A stretch of DNA of 64,000 nucleotides, taken from JAENWD01 sp963796915. GTDB lineage: Bacteria > Acidobacteriota > Vicinamibacteria > Vicinamibacterales > JAENWD01. The stretch is taken from positions 1,364,001-1,428,000 of the forward strand of contig CAWCNI010000002.1 in the NCBI GenBank assembly GCA_963796915.1, in the 5' to 3' direction. The position numbers were made by a program, and so were the translations under genes. Of this stretch, positions 19,073 through 26,736 are shown piece after piece; position 1 is the first letter of the stretch; every line of letters starts with the position of its first letter. The notes under the pieces were generated by a model that saw nothing but the letters and a program-made list of their open reading frames with translations, was not told the origin of the DNA and did no database searches.

Positions 19073-19101
19073 TGACGGGTCCGGAAGTGGACTGCTATAG
19101 T
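19073..19101 (+). promoter_or_regulatory. Sigma-70 promoter for the tRNA-Val/tRNA-Asp unit
   Basis: TTGACG (19073-19078), a 17-nt spacer and TATAGT (19096-19101), 40 nt before the first base of tRNA-Val. It is the best -35/-10 match seen in the window. Confidence 0.7.
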
Positions 19102-19141
19102 CGATCGTTCGGTGGCGCGATGGTGGCGCTTGCCTGTGGCC

Positions 19142-19217
19142 GGGCGGTTAGCTCAGTTGGTAGAGCATCGGCTTTACACGCCGGGTGTCACAGGTTCGAG
19201 CCCTGTACCGCCCACCA
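19142..19217 (+). tRNA. tRNA-Val (anticodon TAC)
   Basis: A complete cloverleaf can be drawn: acceptor stem GGGCGGT/ACCGCCC, D arm GCTC..GAGC, anticodon stem TCGGC/GCCGG with loop TTTACAC (TAC at 34-36), T arm ACAGG-TTCGAGC-CCTGT. Discriminator A is followed by an encoded CCA at 19215-19217. Confidence 0.97.
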
Positions 19218-19247
19218 GCCTTCGCTCGCTTCGCGAGCTTCGGCTGG
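19215..19247 (+). terminator. Two-tier hairpin beginning in the tRNA-Val CCA end
   Basis: Nested inverted repeat: CCAGCC (19215-19220) pairs with GGCTGG (19242-19247) and GCTCGC (19224-19229) with GCGAGC (19233-19238), with a ttc at every junction and in the loop. The outer arm includes the encoded CCA, so folding would compete with the mature acceptor end. Possible processing signal or attenuator; tRNA-Asp lies just downstream. Confidence 0.55.
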
Positions 19248-19271
19248 CAAGCCGCGCCGACGCACTAAGTT

Positions 19272-19348
19272 GGGGTCGTAGTTCAGTTGGTTAGAACGCT
19301 GCCCTGTCACGGCAGAGGCCGCGGGTTCGAGTCCCGTCGACCCCGCCA
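19272..19348 (+). tRNA. tRNA-Asp (anticodon GTC)
   Basis: Acceptor stem GGGGTCG/CGACCCC, D arm with GTTC..GAAC, anticodon stem CTGCC/GGCAG around loop CTGTCAC (GTC), T arm GCGGG-TTCGAGT-CCCGT. Discriminator G and an encoded CCA at 19346-19348. Co-transcribed with tRNA-Val 55 nt upstream. Confidence 0.97.
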
Positions 19349-19387
19349 ACCTTCACTCGCCTGACAAGCGAGTGCCTCCCGGTTGGC
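19345..19387 (+). terminator. Two-tier hairpin beginning in the tRNA-Asp CCA end
   Basis: GCCAACC (19345-19351) pairs with GGTTGGC (19381-19387); inside it ACTCGC (19355-19360) pairs with GCGAGT (19368-19373) around a 7-nt loop. The layout, including a ttc spacer on the left side and the use of the encoded CCA in the outer arm, matches the hairpin after tRNA-Val although the sequences differ. The following 186 nt to 19573 contain no feature I can identify. Confidence 0.55.
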
Positions 19388-19573
19388 GACATCCCTTCAA
19401 GTTTCAGGCTGTCCCGTCGTCGCGCGCTGCGCGAAGGCGGACAGTCATGGGCGCGCGTCGCGAGCCGCACTTCGGCGCCCTCGCCGGCCGGCGAGCGTCT
19501 AGAATCCACCCGTGACTCGAAACCTCTGGTCGCGACGGTCCCCTGACTTCGCGCCTGCAATCCTGATCCCACC

Positions 19574-20431
19574 ATGCGACTAGACGCGCACCAGCACTTC
19601 TGGCACTACACGCCCGCGAACTTCCCGTGGATTACCGGGACCGCGATGGAGGTGCTGCGCCGTGATTACCTGCCGCACGATCTGGAACCGCTGCTGAAGC
19701 AGACCGGGTTTGACGGCACCATCGCCGTGCAGGCGCAGCAGAACACCGACGAGACCGCGTGGCTGCTGGAGCAGGCCCGTCACTATCCGTTCATCCGCGG
19801 CGTCGTGGGCTGGGTCGATCTCCAGTCGCCAACGGTCGCTGACGACCTCGTGCGATTCACCAGCCACTCGCGCCTCGTCGGCATCCGTCACATCGTGCAC
19901 GACGAGCCCGACGACGAGTTCCTGCTGCGAGAGGCATTCATGCGCGGCGTCAGCCGGTTGAGCGAGCACGGCCTGACCTACGACCTGCTGCTCTTTCCGA
20001 AGCACCTGCCACCGGCCACGCGGTTTGTCGACAGGTTTCCGCATCAGCCGTTCGTCCTCGATCACATCGCCAAGCCGCGGATCCGCGACGGCGTCTTCGC
20101 GCCCTGGGAGGACGACCTGCGCCGCCTTGCCGATCGGAAGAACGTGTCCTGCAAGCTGTCGGGCATGGTCACCGAAGCCCGCTGGGGCGCATGGCGGCCC
20201 GAGGACTTCCATCGCTACCTCGACATCGTCTTCGAGGCGTTCGGCCCCGAGCGGCTGATGATCGGATCGGACTGGCCCGTCTGCACGCTGTCGTCGGACT
20301 ACGCCTCGACAATGAAGATCGTCACCGACTATGTCGAGCGGTTTCCGCCCGCGGTCCGCGACGCGATTCTGGGCGGTAACGGCGGCCGAATTTACAGCCT
20401 CGACGCCGGCGGGGCCTCCGGATCCCCGTAA
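19574..20431 (+). CDS. Amidohydrolase of the L-fuconolactonase-like family
   Basis: A 285-residue TIM-barrel amidohydrolase (amidohydrolase 2 / COG3618 type). It has the metal-binding DAHQHFW at the N-terminus, FVLDHIAKPRI in mid-barrel and the catalytic-Asp region MIGSDWPVCTLSS. Characterised relatives hydrolyse L-fucono- or L-rhamnono-lactones and 2-pyrone-4,6-dicarboxylate; the substrate here is not certain and no sugar dehydrogenase or transporter is adjacent. It lies between the tRNA genes and the PBP gene, with its own start and no obvious promoter. Confidence 0.8.
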   Translation: MRLDAHQHFWHYTPANFPWITGTAMEVLRRDYLPHDLEPLLKQTGFDGTIAVQAQQNTDETAWLLEQARHYPFIRGVVGWVDLQSPTVADDLVRFTSHSRLVGIRHIVHDEPDDEFLLREAFMRGVSRLSEHGLTYDLLLFPKHLPPATRFVDRFPHQPFVLDHIAKPRIRDGVFAPWEDDLRRLADRKNVSCKLSGMVTEARWGAWRPEDFHRYLDIVFEAFGPERLMIGSDWPVCTLSSDYASTMKIVTDYVERFPPAVRDAILGGNGGRIYSLDAGGASGSP

Positions 20432-20455
20432 TCCGGCGCCGGACCTGGTCCGGCC

Positions 20456-22837
20456 GTGTGGCCGTCCCTTTGCATCAGCTTGTTGCGGAGATTTGTGCTG
20501 AAAGTCTCGATTCCGTCCTTCGTGCCGCAGATCGACGCGGCGGGTCGCGCGCTCGCGCGACGACCGTTCATCGCGCGAGGTGTGCTCGCCGGATCCGCCC
20601 TGGTGTTCTGGCTGGTCACTGCGAGTGTCGTCTGGTTCAGCGTCGACCTGCTGGCCTCGGTTCCCGGCAGGGACGTGATCGGGCGCGTCGGGACGATGTC
20701 GCAGGCCACGACACTGATGGCGGCCGACGGCAAGCCGGCGTTCACGATCTTCAAGGAGCAGCGGATCGAGATTCCGCTCGCGCAGGTGTCGCCGGTCGCG
20801 ATCAAGGCGGTCCTGGCGATTGAGGATCAGCGGTTCTTCGAGCACCGGGGCGTCGACACGATTCGCATCGTCGGCTCCGCGCTGGCGAACCTGCGTCTCG
20901 GGCGGCGGGCGCAGGGCGGCAGCACGCTCACGCAGCAGCTGGCACGACAGAGTTTCCTGAACCGCGACAAGACGCTGCGCCGGAAGCTGCAGGAGGTCAT
21001 TCTTGCCGCCGAGCTCGAATCGGAATTGAGCAAGAACGAGATCCTCGAGCTCTATCTCAACAAGGTGTATTTCGGCGACGGGCTGCACGGCATCGAGGCC
21101 GCGTCGCGCGGCTTCTTCGGCAAGCACGCCTCGGAGCTGACGCTTGGCGAGGCGGCGCTGATTGCGGGGCTCGTGAAGTCGCCGTCCACGTACGCGCCGA
21201 CCATCAACCTCGATCGCGCGACTGCGCGCCGTGCGGTGGTGTTGCAGGCCATGACGGACTCGGGCGCGATCACGGCGGCTGACGCCGACCGCGCGAAACG
21301 GGAGCCGGTGACGCTCAAGGACGGCCTGAACCGCGACGACCCCGCCGGGGCCTGGTTCAAGGAGGAAGTCCGCCGCGAGCTGGTGGCGCGATTCGGGCTG
21401 GCGCGCGTCTACGAAGGCGGCCTGAAGGTCTACACGACCATCGACCCGACGCTGCAGGAAGCTGCCGAGCGTCAGGTCGCCAAGACTGTCGCCGCCATCG
21501 AGGCCCGGCGTGCGGCCCGGCGCCGCGGCAAGGTGGCCGAGCCCGAAGGTGGTCCGCTGCAGGCCGCCGTGATCGCGATCGATCCGGCCAGCGGGGAGGT
21601 TCGTGCCCTGGTCGGCGGGCGCAGCTTCGAGGACAGCTCCTTCGATCGCGCGACGCAGGCGCACCGCCAGCCGGGCTCGGCGTTCAAGCCGTTTGTCTAC
21701 GCGACGGCGCTCGAGCAGGGCTGGGAGCCGGCGTCAGTCATCGACAGGCTCGACGAGCCGATCCAGACCCTGCAGGGGGACTGGATGCCGGAGGACGAGC
21801 ACGCGGACGCGCCGGAGATGACGCTGCGGACCGCGCTCAGGACGTCGAGCAATCGCGCCGCCGTCCGCCTGCTGCAGCAGGTCGGCATCGACAAGACCAT
21901 CGCGACGGCGAAGCTGCTGGGCGTCGGGTCTGTTCCGAGTGTCCCGTCGCTCGCCCTCGGGTCCGGCGAGGTGACCCTGCGCGATCTCACGGCGGCCTAC
22001 TCGGCGTTTGCCAGCCAGGGACTCTATCGCACGCCGATCATGATCCGCCGCGTCGAGTCCGCAGAGGGCGCGGTGCTGTTCGAGAACAGCAACCCGGCCC
22101 ACCGCGCGGTGTCGGAGCAGACGGCGTTCCTGCTGACCAGCATGCTCAGCGACGTGATCAACTACGGCACCGGATCGAAGGCGCGGCAGGTCGGATTCAC
22201 GCTGCCGGCCGCAGGCAAGACCGGCACGACCAACGACTACGTGGACGCGTGGTTCGTCGGTTTCACGCCGTCGATCGTCACCGGCGTCTGGATTGGCTAC
22301 GACCAGCCGCGGACGATTCTGGCCGGAGGGTACGCCGGCGAGATCGCGGTGCCGCTCTGGGCGGAAGTGATGAAAGTGGCGACTGCGGGCGCCAAGCCCG
22401 ACTGGTTCACGCCGCCGAAGGGACTGGTGACCGCCGACGTGTGCCGCCTCTCCGGCAAACTGCCGGCGGCGGGCTGCACGGACGTGGAAGTGGTGAGCGA
22501 CAGCGGCGAGATGTCGCATCGATCGATGATCTACACCGACTACTTTCGCCGTGCCGACGTGCCGACCGAGATCTGCCCGCTGCATCCCGGCGCGTCGCTG
22601 ATGAACAAATTCGCGGGCCTCTTCGGCAAGGGCCATCCCGACATCGCCCCGGTGTCGGCGACCAGGGCCGGCCTGCCTCCGGCGGCGCCATCCGACGTGC
22701 CTGCCGTCGCCGTGGTGCAGCCGGCCGCGGCGCCGGAAGTCGGCGAGCCGCCGGCGAAGAAGCGCGGCTTCTGGTCGCGCGTGTTCGGACGAAACGACAA
22801 GAAGGCGCCGGACCCGCCACCGCCAAACCCGCAGTAA
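20456..22837 (+). CDS. Class A penicillin-binding protein (transglycosylase/transpeptidase)
   Basis: Bifunctional peptidoglycan synthase of the PBP1 family, 793 residues as drawn. One N-terminal transmembrane helix lies at about 41-63. The GT51 domain carries EDQRFFEHRGVD (Glu123), GGSTLTQQLARQ and the LYLNKVYFGDG motif. The transpeptidase domain carries GSAFKPF (Ser408), SSN at 464-466 and KTGTTND (Lys588). A proline/alanine-rich cytosol-distal tail ends the protein (KKRGFWSRVFGRND then PDPPPPNPQ). A GTG near 20498 (VLKVSIPSFV) is an alternative start. Acts in the periplasm on lipid II. Confidence 0.93.
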   Translation: MWPSLCISLLRRFVLKVSIPSFVPQIDAAGRALARRPFIARGVLAGSALVFWLVTASVVWFSVDLLASVPGRDVIGRVGTMSQATTLMAADGKPAFTIFKEQRIEIPLAQVSPVAIKAVLAIEDQRFFEHRGVDTIRIVGSALANLRLGRRAQGGSTLTQQLARQSFLNRDKTLRRKLQEVILAAELESELSKNEILELYLNKVYFGDGLHGIEAASRGFFGKHASELTLGEAALIAGLVKSPSTYAPTINLDRATARRAVVLQAMTDSGAITAADADRAKREPVTLKDGLNRDDPAGAWFKEEVRRELVARFGLARVYEGGLKVYTTIDPTLQEAAERQVAKTVAAIEARRAARRRGKVAEPEGGPLQAAVIAIDPASGEVRALVGGRSFEDSSFDRATQAHRQPGSAFKPFVYATALEQGWEPASVIDRLDEPIQTLQGDWMPEDEHADAPEMTLRTALRTSSNRAAVRLLQQVGIDKTIATAKLLGVGSVPSVPSLALGSGEVTLRDLTAAYSAFASQGLYRTPIMIRRVESAEGAVLFENSNPAHRAVSEQTAFLLTSMLSDVINYGTGSKARQVGFTLPAAGKTGTTNDYVDAWFVGFTPSIVTGVWIGYDQPRTILAGGYAGEIAVPLWAEVMKVATAGAKPDWFTPPKGLVTADVCRLSGKLPAAGCTDVEVVSDSGEMSHRSMIYTDYFRRADVPTEICPLHPGASLMNKFAGLFGKGHPDIAPVSATRAGLPPAAPSDVPAVAVVQPAAAPEVGEPPAKKRGFWSRVFGRNDKKAPDPPPPNPQ

Positions 22838-22870
22838 CCCCCGTGCTACGATGGCGCGACGCTTCCGTCG

Positions 22871-23920
22871 ATGCCATTTCGCGACCTGATCGGCCACCGC
22901 CGCTCGCTCGGCCTGCTGGCGCGAGCCGTCAGCGGCAACTCGCTCCCGCCGAGCCTCATTTTCGGCGGCCCCGACGGCATCGGCAAACGGCAGGTGGCCC
23001 TGGCTGTCGCGCAGGCGCTTAACTGCCTGTCCCCGGTCAGCCCCGCGCCGTGGCCGGCTCCAGACGCCGCGCCGCCACTTGCGATGGATGCCTGCGGCGA
23101 GTGCTCCGTGTGTCGGCGCATTGCGCGGCTGGTTCACCCCGACGTCACGATCATCGCCCCCGGAGAGACAGGCTCCATCAAGATCGACGCCGTCCGCGAG
23201 GTCGTGCGGGCTGTCGGGTTCAAGCCGTTTGAAGCGAAGCGTCGCGTCGTGATCTTCGAGTCCGCCGACGGGCTGCTGGTCGATTCACAGGACGCGCTGC
23301 TGAAGACGCTCGAGGAGCCGCCGCCCGGCTCGGTGATCATCCTGGTCGCCACGCAGCCCGGCCAGCTCCTCCCGACAGTCCGGTCGCGTTGCCCGCAGGT
23401 CCGGTTCGCGCCGCTCGCCGCCGCCGATGTCGCGGCGTGGCTCGTCCGCCATGAAGGTCTGAGTGAGTCCGACGCGCGCGCCGTCGCCGCCGTGGCCCGC
23501 GGCAGCCTGACGGCGGCGCGGGAGGCGGCCACGGAAGCCGCTGGCGCTGCGAGCTACCGGTCGGCCGCCCATCGTGCGCTCGAACGCATCGTCGACGCGC
23601 GCGACCCGCGCGATCGGCTGGCGGTGACGAGCGAGATTGTCGGCAAGAGCCGCAGCACGGGCGCGGGCGAGCGTGACGCCCTGGCCAATCATCTGCACGC
23701 CATGGCCGCGCTGTTGCGCGACCTGGCAGTGCTGACAACCCGCGCGGACGACTCCGCGGTGGTCAACGTCGATCTGGCACCCGCGCTGCGGGCGCTCAGC
23801 GCCGACTTCGACGCCGGACGGACCGTACGCGCGTTTACGGCGGTTGACGGCGCGCTTGGCGCGCTCGAGCGGAATGCCAGTCCGAAGATCGTTGCGGACT
23901 GGCTCGTCCTGCAGCTCTGA
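22871..23920 (+). CDS. holB: DNA polymerase III subunit delta'
   Basis: AAA+ clamp-loader subunit, 349 residues. It has a P-loop-like FGGPDGIGKRQVALAVAQ, the zinc module CGECSVCRRI, the DALLKTLEEPPPGSVIILVA segment typical of delta'/gamma and the sensor-like RSRCPQVRFAPL. The P-loop is preserved as GIGKR, so ATP binding is uncertain, as in many delta' subunits. A TACGAT -10-like box lies 18 nt upstream of the ATG. Confidence 0.92.
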   Translation: MPFRDLIGHRRSLGLLARAVSGNSLPPSLIFGGPDGIGKRQVALAVAQALNCLSPVSPAPWPAPDAAPPLAMDACGECSVCRRIARLVHPDVTIIAPGETGSIKIDAVREVVRAVGFKPFEAKRRVVIFESADGLLVDSQDALLKTLEEPPPGSVIILVATQPGQLLPTVRSRCPQVRFAPLAAADVAAWLVRHEGLSESDARAVAAVARGSLTAAREAATEAAGAASYRSAAHRALERIVDARDPRDRLAVTSEIVGKSRSTGAGERDALANHLHAMAALLRDLAVLTTRADDSAVVNVDLAPALRALSADFDAGRTVRAFTAVDGALGALERNASPKIVADWLVLQL

Positions 23921-23974
23921 GCGTTCGCCACGTCCGCACGTTCGCGTCCGGCCACGCCGGCGCGCCGCCCATAG

Positions 23975-24784
23975 ATGGGGGCAGTTGTGGAAACCGATCT
24001 GCGTCCCGCCGTCTCTGTCCGATTCGGGGCCGCGGCCCGCCTGCAGACCTTTCTCCTGAACGAACCGCTCGATCCGCACCCGGCGCCAGGCGAGGTCGTC
24101 GTCGTGCCGACCGAGCGCGGCCCGATGGCGGGCGAGGTCGAGGCGGTGCCATCGAGCGTGCAGGCCCGCCGCGCGGCGCTCGGTGAGCCGGTCGCGACGC
24201 CGCTGCGCCGCATCACCGCCCAGGAGATCGCCGCGCGGCTCGTGCACGAAGAGCGCGCCGCCGCGGCGCGGCGCTACGCCATGGACCGCATCCGGGCGCT
24301 CGATCTCCCGATGAAGCTGTCGCGGGTCGAACACCTGCTCGACGGATCGCGCCTCGTGTTCTACTTCACCGCCGAAACGCGGATCGACTTTCGCGAGCTG
24401 GTACGCGAGCTGGCCGCGCGGTTCCATACCCGGATCGAGATGCGGCAGATCGGCGTCCGCGACGAAGCGAAGATGCTCGGCGGCTACGGGTCGTGCGGGC
24501 GGCCGCTGTGCTGCACGACCTGGCTCACCAGCTTCGAACCCGTCTCGATCAAGATGGCCAAGCAGCAGGACCTGGCGCTGAACCCGTCCAAGCTGTCAGG
24601 GCTGTGCGGCCGGTTGAAATGCTGCCTCCGCTACGAGCTGCCCAACGCCAAGGGCGTCCTGCGCGGCGGCTGCGGGGACGAGGGCGGGTGCAAGAATCCG
24701 ACTGGCTGCGGGACCTCCGGAGCGGCCGGCAGCCGAGATGCCGGTGGCGGCTGCGGCGATCAGTGCCGCTGCGGGCGCAGCTGA
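23975..24784 (+). CDS. ricT: RicT/YaaT-like PSP1-domain protein
   Basis: A 269-residue protein of the PSP1 C-terminal family. In Bacillus RicT forms the Fe-S Y-complex that affects RNase Y; in many bacteria it lies beside holB, as here. The core includes MKLSRVEHLLDGSRLVFYFT and the conserved GVRDEAKMLGGYGSCGRPLCC. Cysteine clusters GSCGRPLCC and GLCGRLKCC match the family, and a C-terminal tail after residue 230 adds GGCGDEGGCKNPTGCG and GGGCGDQCRCG. The tail could bind more metal; that is inference. Confidence 0.85.
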   Translation: MGAVVETDLRPAVSVRFGAAARLQTFLLNEPLDPHPAPGEVVVVPTERGPMAGEVEAVPSSVQARRAALGEPVATPLRRITAQEIAARLVHEERAAAARRYAMDRIRALDLPMKLSRVEHLLDGSRLVFYFTAETRIDFRELVRELAARFHTRIEMRQIGVRDEAKMLGGYGSCGRPLCCTTWLTSFEPVSIKMAKQQDLALNPSKLSGLCGRLKCCLRYELPNAKGVLRGGCGDEGGCKNPTGCGTSGAAGSRDAGGGCGDQCRCGRS

Positions 24785-24825
24785 GCGCCTCGCCGCCAGC
24801 GGCGCGGCCCTGTTAGGATCCCTTC

Positions 24826-25725
24826 GTGCGTCCACGCATCGCGCTCACCGCCGGCGACCCTGCCGGCATCGGACCCGAGATCGTCGCCAAAGCTGCCGCA
24901 AGCCCGCGCGTCCTCGAGGTCTGCGAGCCGCTGGTCTATGGCGCGCCGTCGGACGTGCCGTTCCGTATGGGTCGAGTCGACGCGCGCGCAGGGCAGGCCG
25001 CCTACGACGTCATCGTGGCCGCGGTCGCCGACGCCATGCGCGGCGATGTGGACGCCATCACGACGGCGCCAATCAGCAAGGAAGCGTTCGCGCTTGCCGG
25101 CCTGCCGTGGAAGGGGCACACCGACCTGCTGGCCCACCTCACGGGCAGCGATCGGGTGGCGATGATGTTCGAGTCGCCAGTGCTGAAGGTGGTGCTTGCC
25201 ACCGTGCACATCCCGCTGCGTGACGTGCCTGATGCCATCGACCGGGAGCGGCTCGAAGACATCATTCGCCTCACCGCGCGGGAGCTGCCGCGATTCGGCG
25301 TGGCCGCGCCGCGCATCGCCGTGGCAGGCCTCAACCCGCATGCCGGGGAGCACGGCGTAATCGGCGTCGAGGAACAGCACGTGCTGGAGCCTGCCATCGC
25401 GCAGTGCCGCGCCGAGTCGATCGACGTCGCCGGGCCGTTTCCCGCCGACACCGTGTTCCTGCGCGCGCACAAGGGCGAGTTCGATGTCGTCGTCGCCTGC
25501 TATCACGATCAGGGGCTCATCCCGGTCAAGCTGCTGGCCTTCGGCCGTGCCGTCAATGTGACGCTGGGGCTGCCGATCGTGCGGACGTCGGTGGATCACG
25601 GGACGGCGTTCGATATCGCCGGCCGCGATCAGGCCGATCCGTCGTCGATGATCGAGGCCATCCTCCTGGCGGCGCGCCTCGCGGTCGCGCGGCGGCAGCT
25701 CGATGGCCGCGTCGTCCGGGCCTGA
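24826..25725 (+). CDS. pdxA: 4-hydroxythreonine-4-phosphate dehydrogenase
   Basis: NAD-dependent enzyme of the DXP-dependent pyridoxal phosphate pathway; its product condenses with deoxyxylulose phosphate via PdxJ. The 299-residue frame starts at a GTG and shows RIALTAGDPAGIGPEIVAKA, the metal-binding GHTDLLAHLTG, AGLNPHAGEHG and CYHDQGLIPVKLLAFG, plus RTSVDHGTAFDIAG. A TAGGAT -10-like box lies 6 nt upstream, so translation may be leaderless. smpB follows after 14 nt. Confidence 0.95.
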   Translation: MRPRIALTAGDPAGIGPEIVAKAAASPRVLEVCEPLVYGAPSDVPFRMGRVDARAGQAAYDVIVAAVADAMRGDVDAITTAPISKEAFALAGLPWKGHTDLLAHLTGSDRVAMMFESPVLKVVLATVHIPLRDVPDAIDRERLEDIIRLTARELPRFGVAAPRIAVAGLNPHAGEHGVIGVEEQHVLEPAIAQCRAESIDVAGPFPADTVFLRAHKGEFDVVVACYHDQGLIPVKLLAFGRAVNVTLGLPIVRTSVDHGTAFDIAGRDQADPSSMIEAILLAARLAVARRQLDGRVVRA

Positions 25726-25739
25726 GGGAGCCCAGAACC

Positions 25740-26225
25740 ATGCCAGAACCCTCCGAGCGCGCCGCCGCCGAGCGTCTCATCGCCGAGAACCGCAAGGCGA
25801 TGCACGACTACCACCTGTTCGAGACCTTCGAGGCCGGCATGGTCCTGCAGGGCACGGAGGTGAAGTCGATTCGCGAAGGCCGCGTCAACCTGCGCGACAG
25901 CTTTGCGCGTGTCGAGCAGGGCGAGATCTGGGTCTACAACATCCACATCAGCGCCTATTCGCACCGGGGCTACGCGGACCACGAGCCGACACGCCGGCGC
26001 AAGCTGCTGCTGCATCGCCAGGAGATTCGGAAGCTCATCGGGAAGACCGTCGAGCGGGGGATGACGCTGGTCCCACTCCGCGTCTATTTCAAGAAGGGCC
26101 GCATCAAGCTGGCCATCAGCCTGGCCAAGGGCAAGCAGGCGCACGACAAGCGCGAGACCATCCGGAAGCGCGAAGTGGACCGTGAGACCCGCGCGGCACT
26201 GAAAAGCCGCTCCCGCCCCAGCTGA
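25740..26225 (+). CDS. smpB: SsrA-binding protein
   Basis: Binds tmRNA and delivers it to stalled ribosomes for trans-translation. At 161 residues it has the family length and motifs: AENRKAMHDYHLFETFEAG, LQGTEVKSIREGRVNLRDSF, IHISAYSHRGYADHEPTRRRKLLLH, MTLVPLRVYFKKGRIKLAISLAKGK and the basic C-terminal tail. The ATG at 25740 was chosen over a longer upstream frame because it matches the family N-terminus and follows GGGAG. No ssrA gene was found in the region after it. Confidence 0.95.
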   Translation: MPEPSERAAAERLIAENRKAMHDYHLFETFEAGMVLQGTEVKSIREGRVNLRDSFARVEQGEIWVYNIHISAYSHRGYADHEPTRRRKLLLHRQEIRKLIGKTVERGMTLVPLRVYFKKGRIKLAISLAKGKQAHDKRETIRKREVDRETRAALKSRSRPS

Positions 26226-26736
26226 GTTTTCTCTTGTGACAGTCCCGCGACTCATCCCTAAGGCACTGGGAAGTAAGACTTTCCCGTCCGTGTAGATCCG
26301 ACATAGCTGAGCCGGCCTCGAGCTAAATCGGGTTTTCCCAACAAAAAGCGATTCTCCGTTATAATCCGCACGAATTTGCACGGCTTTACAGCGATCGGCA
26401 CATCCGGCCTGTAGATTGCTACACGACCGGCAAGCCATCGCGGCTCCAAACAACATCATCCGACCGCGAGCAACTGGTACGTAAGCCAGCTCAATGCACG
26501 TGTAGTTTTCGGCGCCCGCTCCCCGGCTCCGAGGGGGAGGCCGGAGTGTGCGTCACCGATCTTCGAGACCCGGGTTCGAGCCACCGACAAGTGTGTCGAG
26601 CCCCCTTACAGGATCGTAATCGGATATGTGTGGTGCAGTCCTTTAAAGTCAATAAGTTAGCTCAAACTTTCGCCCCGGCAGTTCGCGTGCAGTGGCTGAG
26701 TCCGACTATGCCCTCTGTGAGGCAACGGACAACGCC
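26226..26736 (+). other. Long A/T-richer non-coding leader with small hairpins
   Basis: The longest gene-free stretch of the window. It is visibly richer in A and T than its surroundings. Recognisable elements are a bulged hairpin GGGAAGT/ACTTTCCC at 26268-26285 (likely smpB terminator), a TATAAT at 26360-26365, a hairpin TGTAG-attg-CTACA at 26410-26423, a CTGG/CCAG hairpin at about 26475-26490, and a CCGGC/GCCGG stem at about 26523-26544. If the TATAAT is a promoter, the secreted protease mRNA has a structured leader of some 365 nt. I could not match it to a known riboswitch. Confidence 0.5.
26360..26365 (+). promoter_or_regulatory. -10 box TATAAT upstream of the secreted protease gene
   Basis: Perfect TATAAT in the context CCGTTATAAT, which recurs at 32519-32528 before the WecA-CapD gene. 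The -35 region is weak (TTTCCC or TTCCCA about 19-20 nt upstream). Confidence 0.5.

Noticed and set aside
26226..26736. Possible tmRNA (ssrA) next to smpB, prompted by a GGGTTCGAGCC segment at about 26571
   Set aside because: The flanking bases do not form a T-arm stem, there is no tRNA-like acceptor pair, and no tag-peptide reading frame ending in Ala-Ala.
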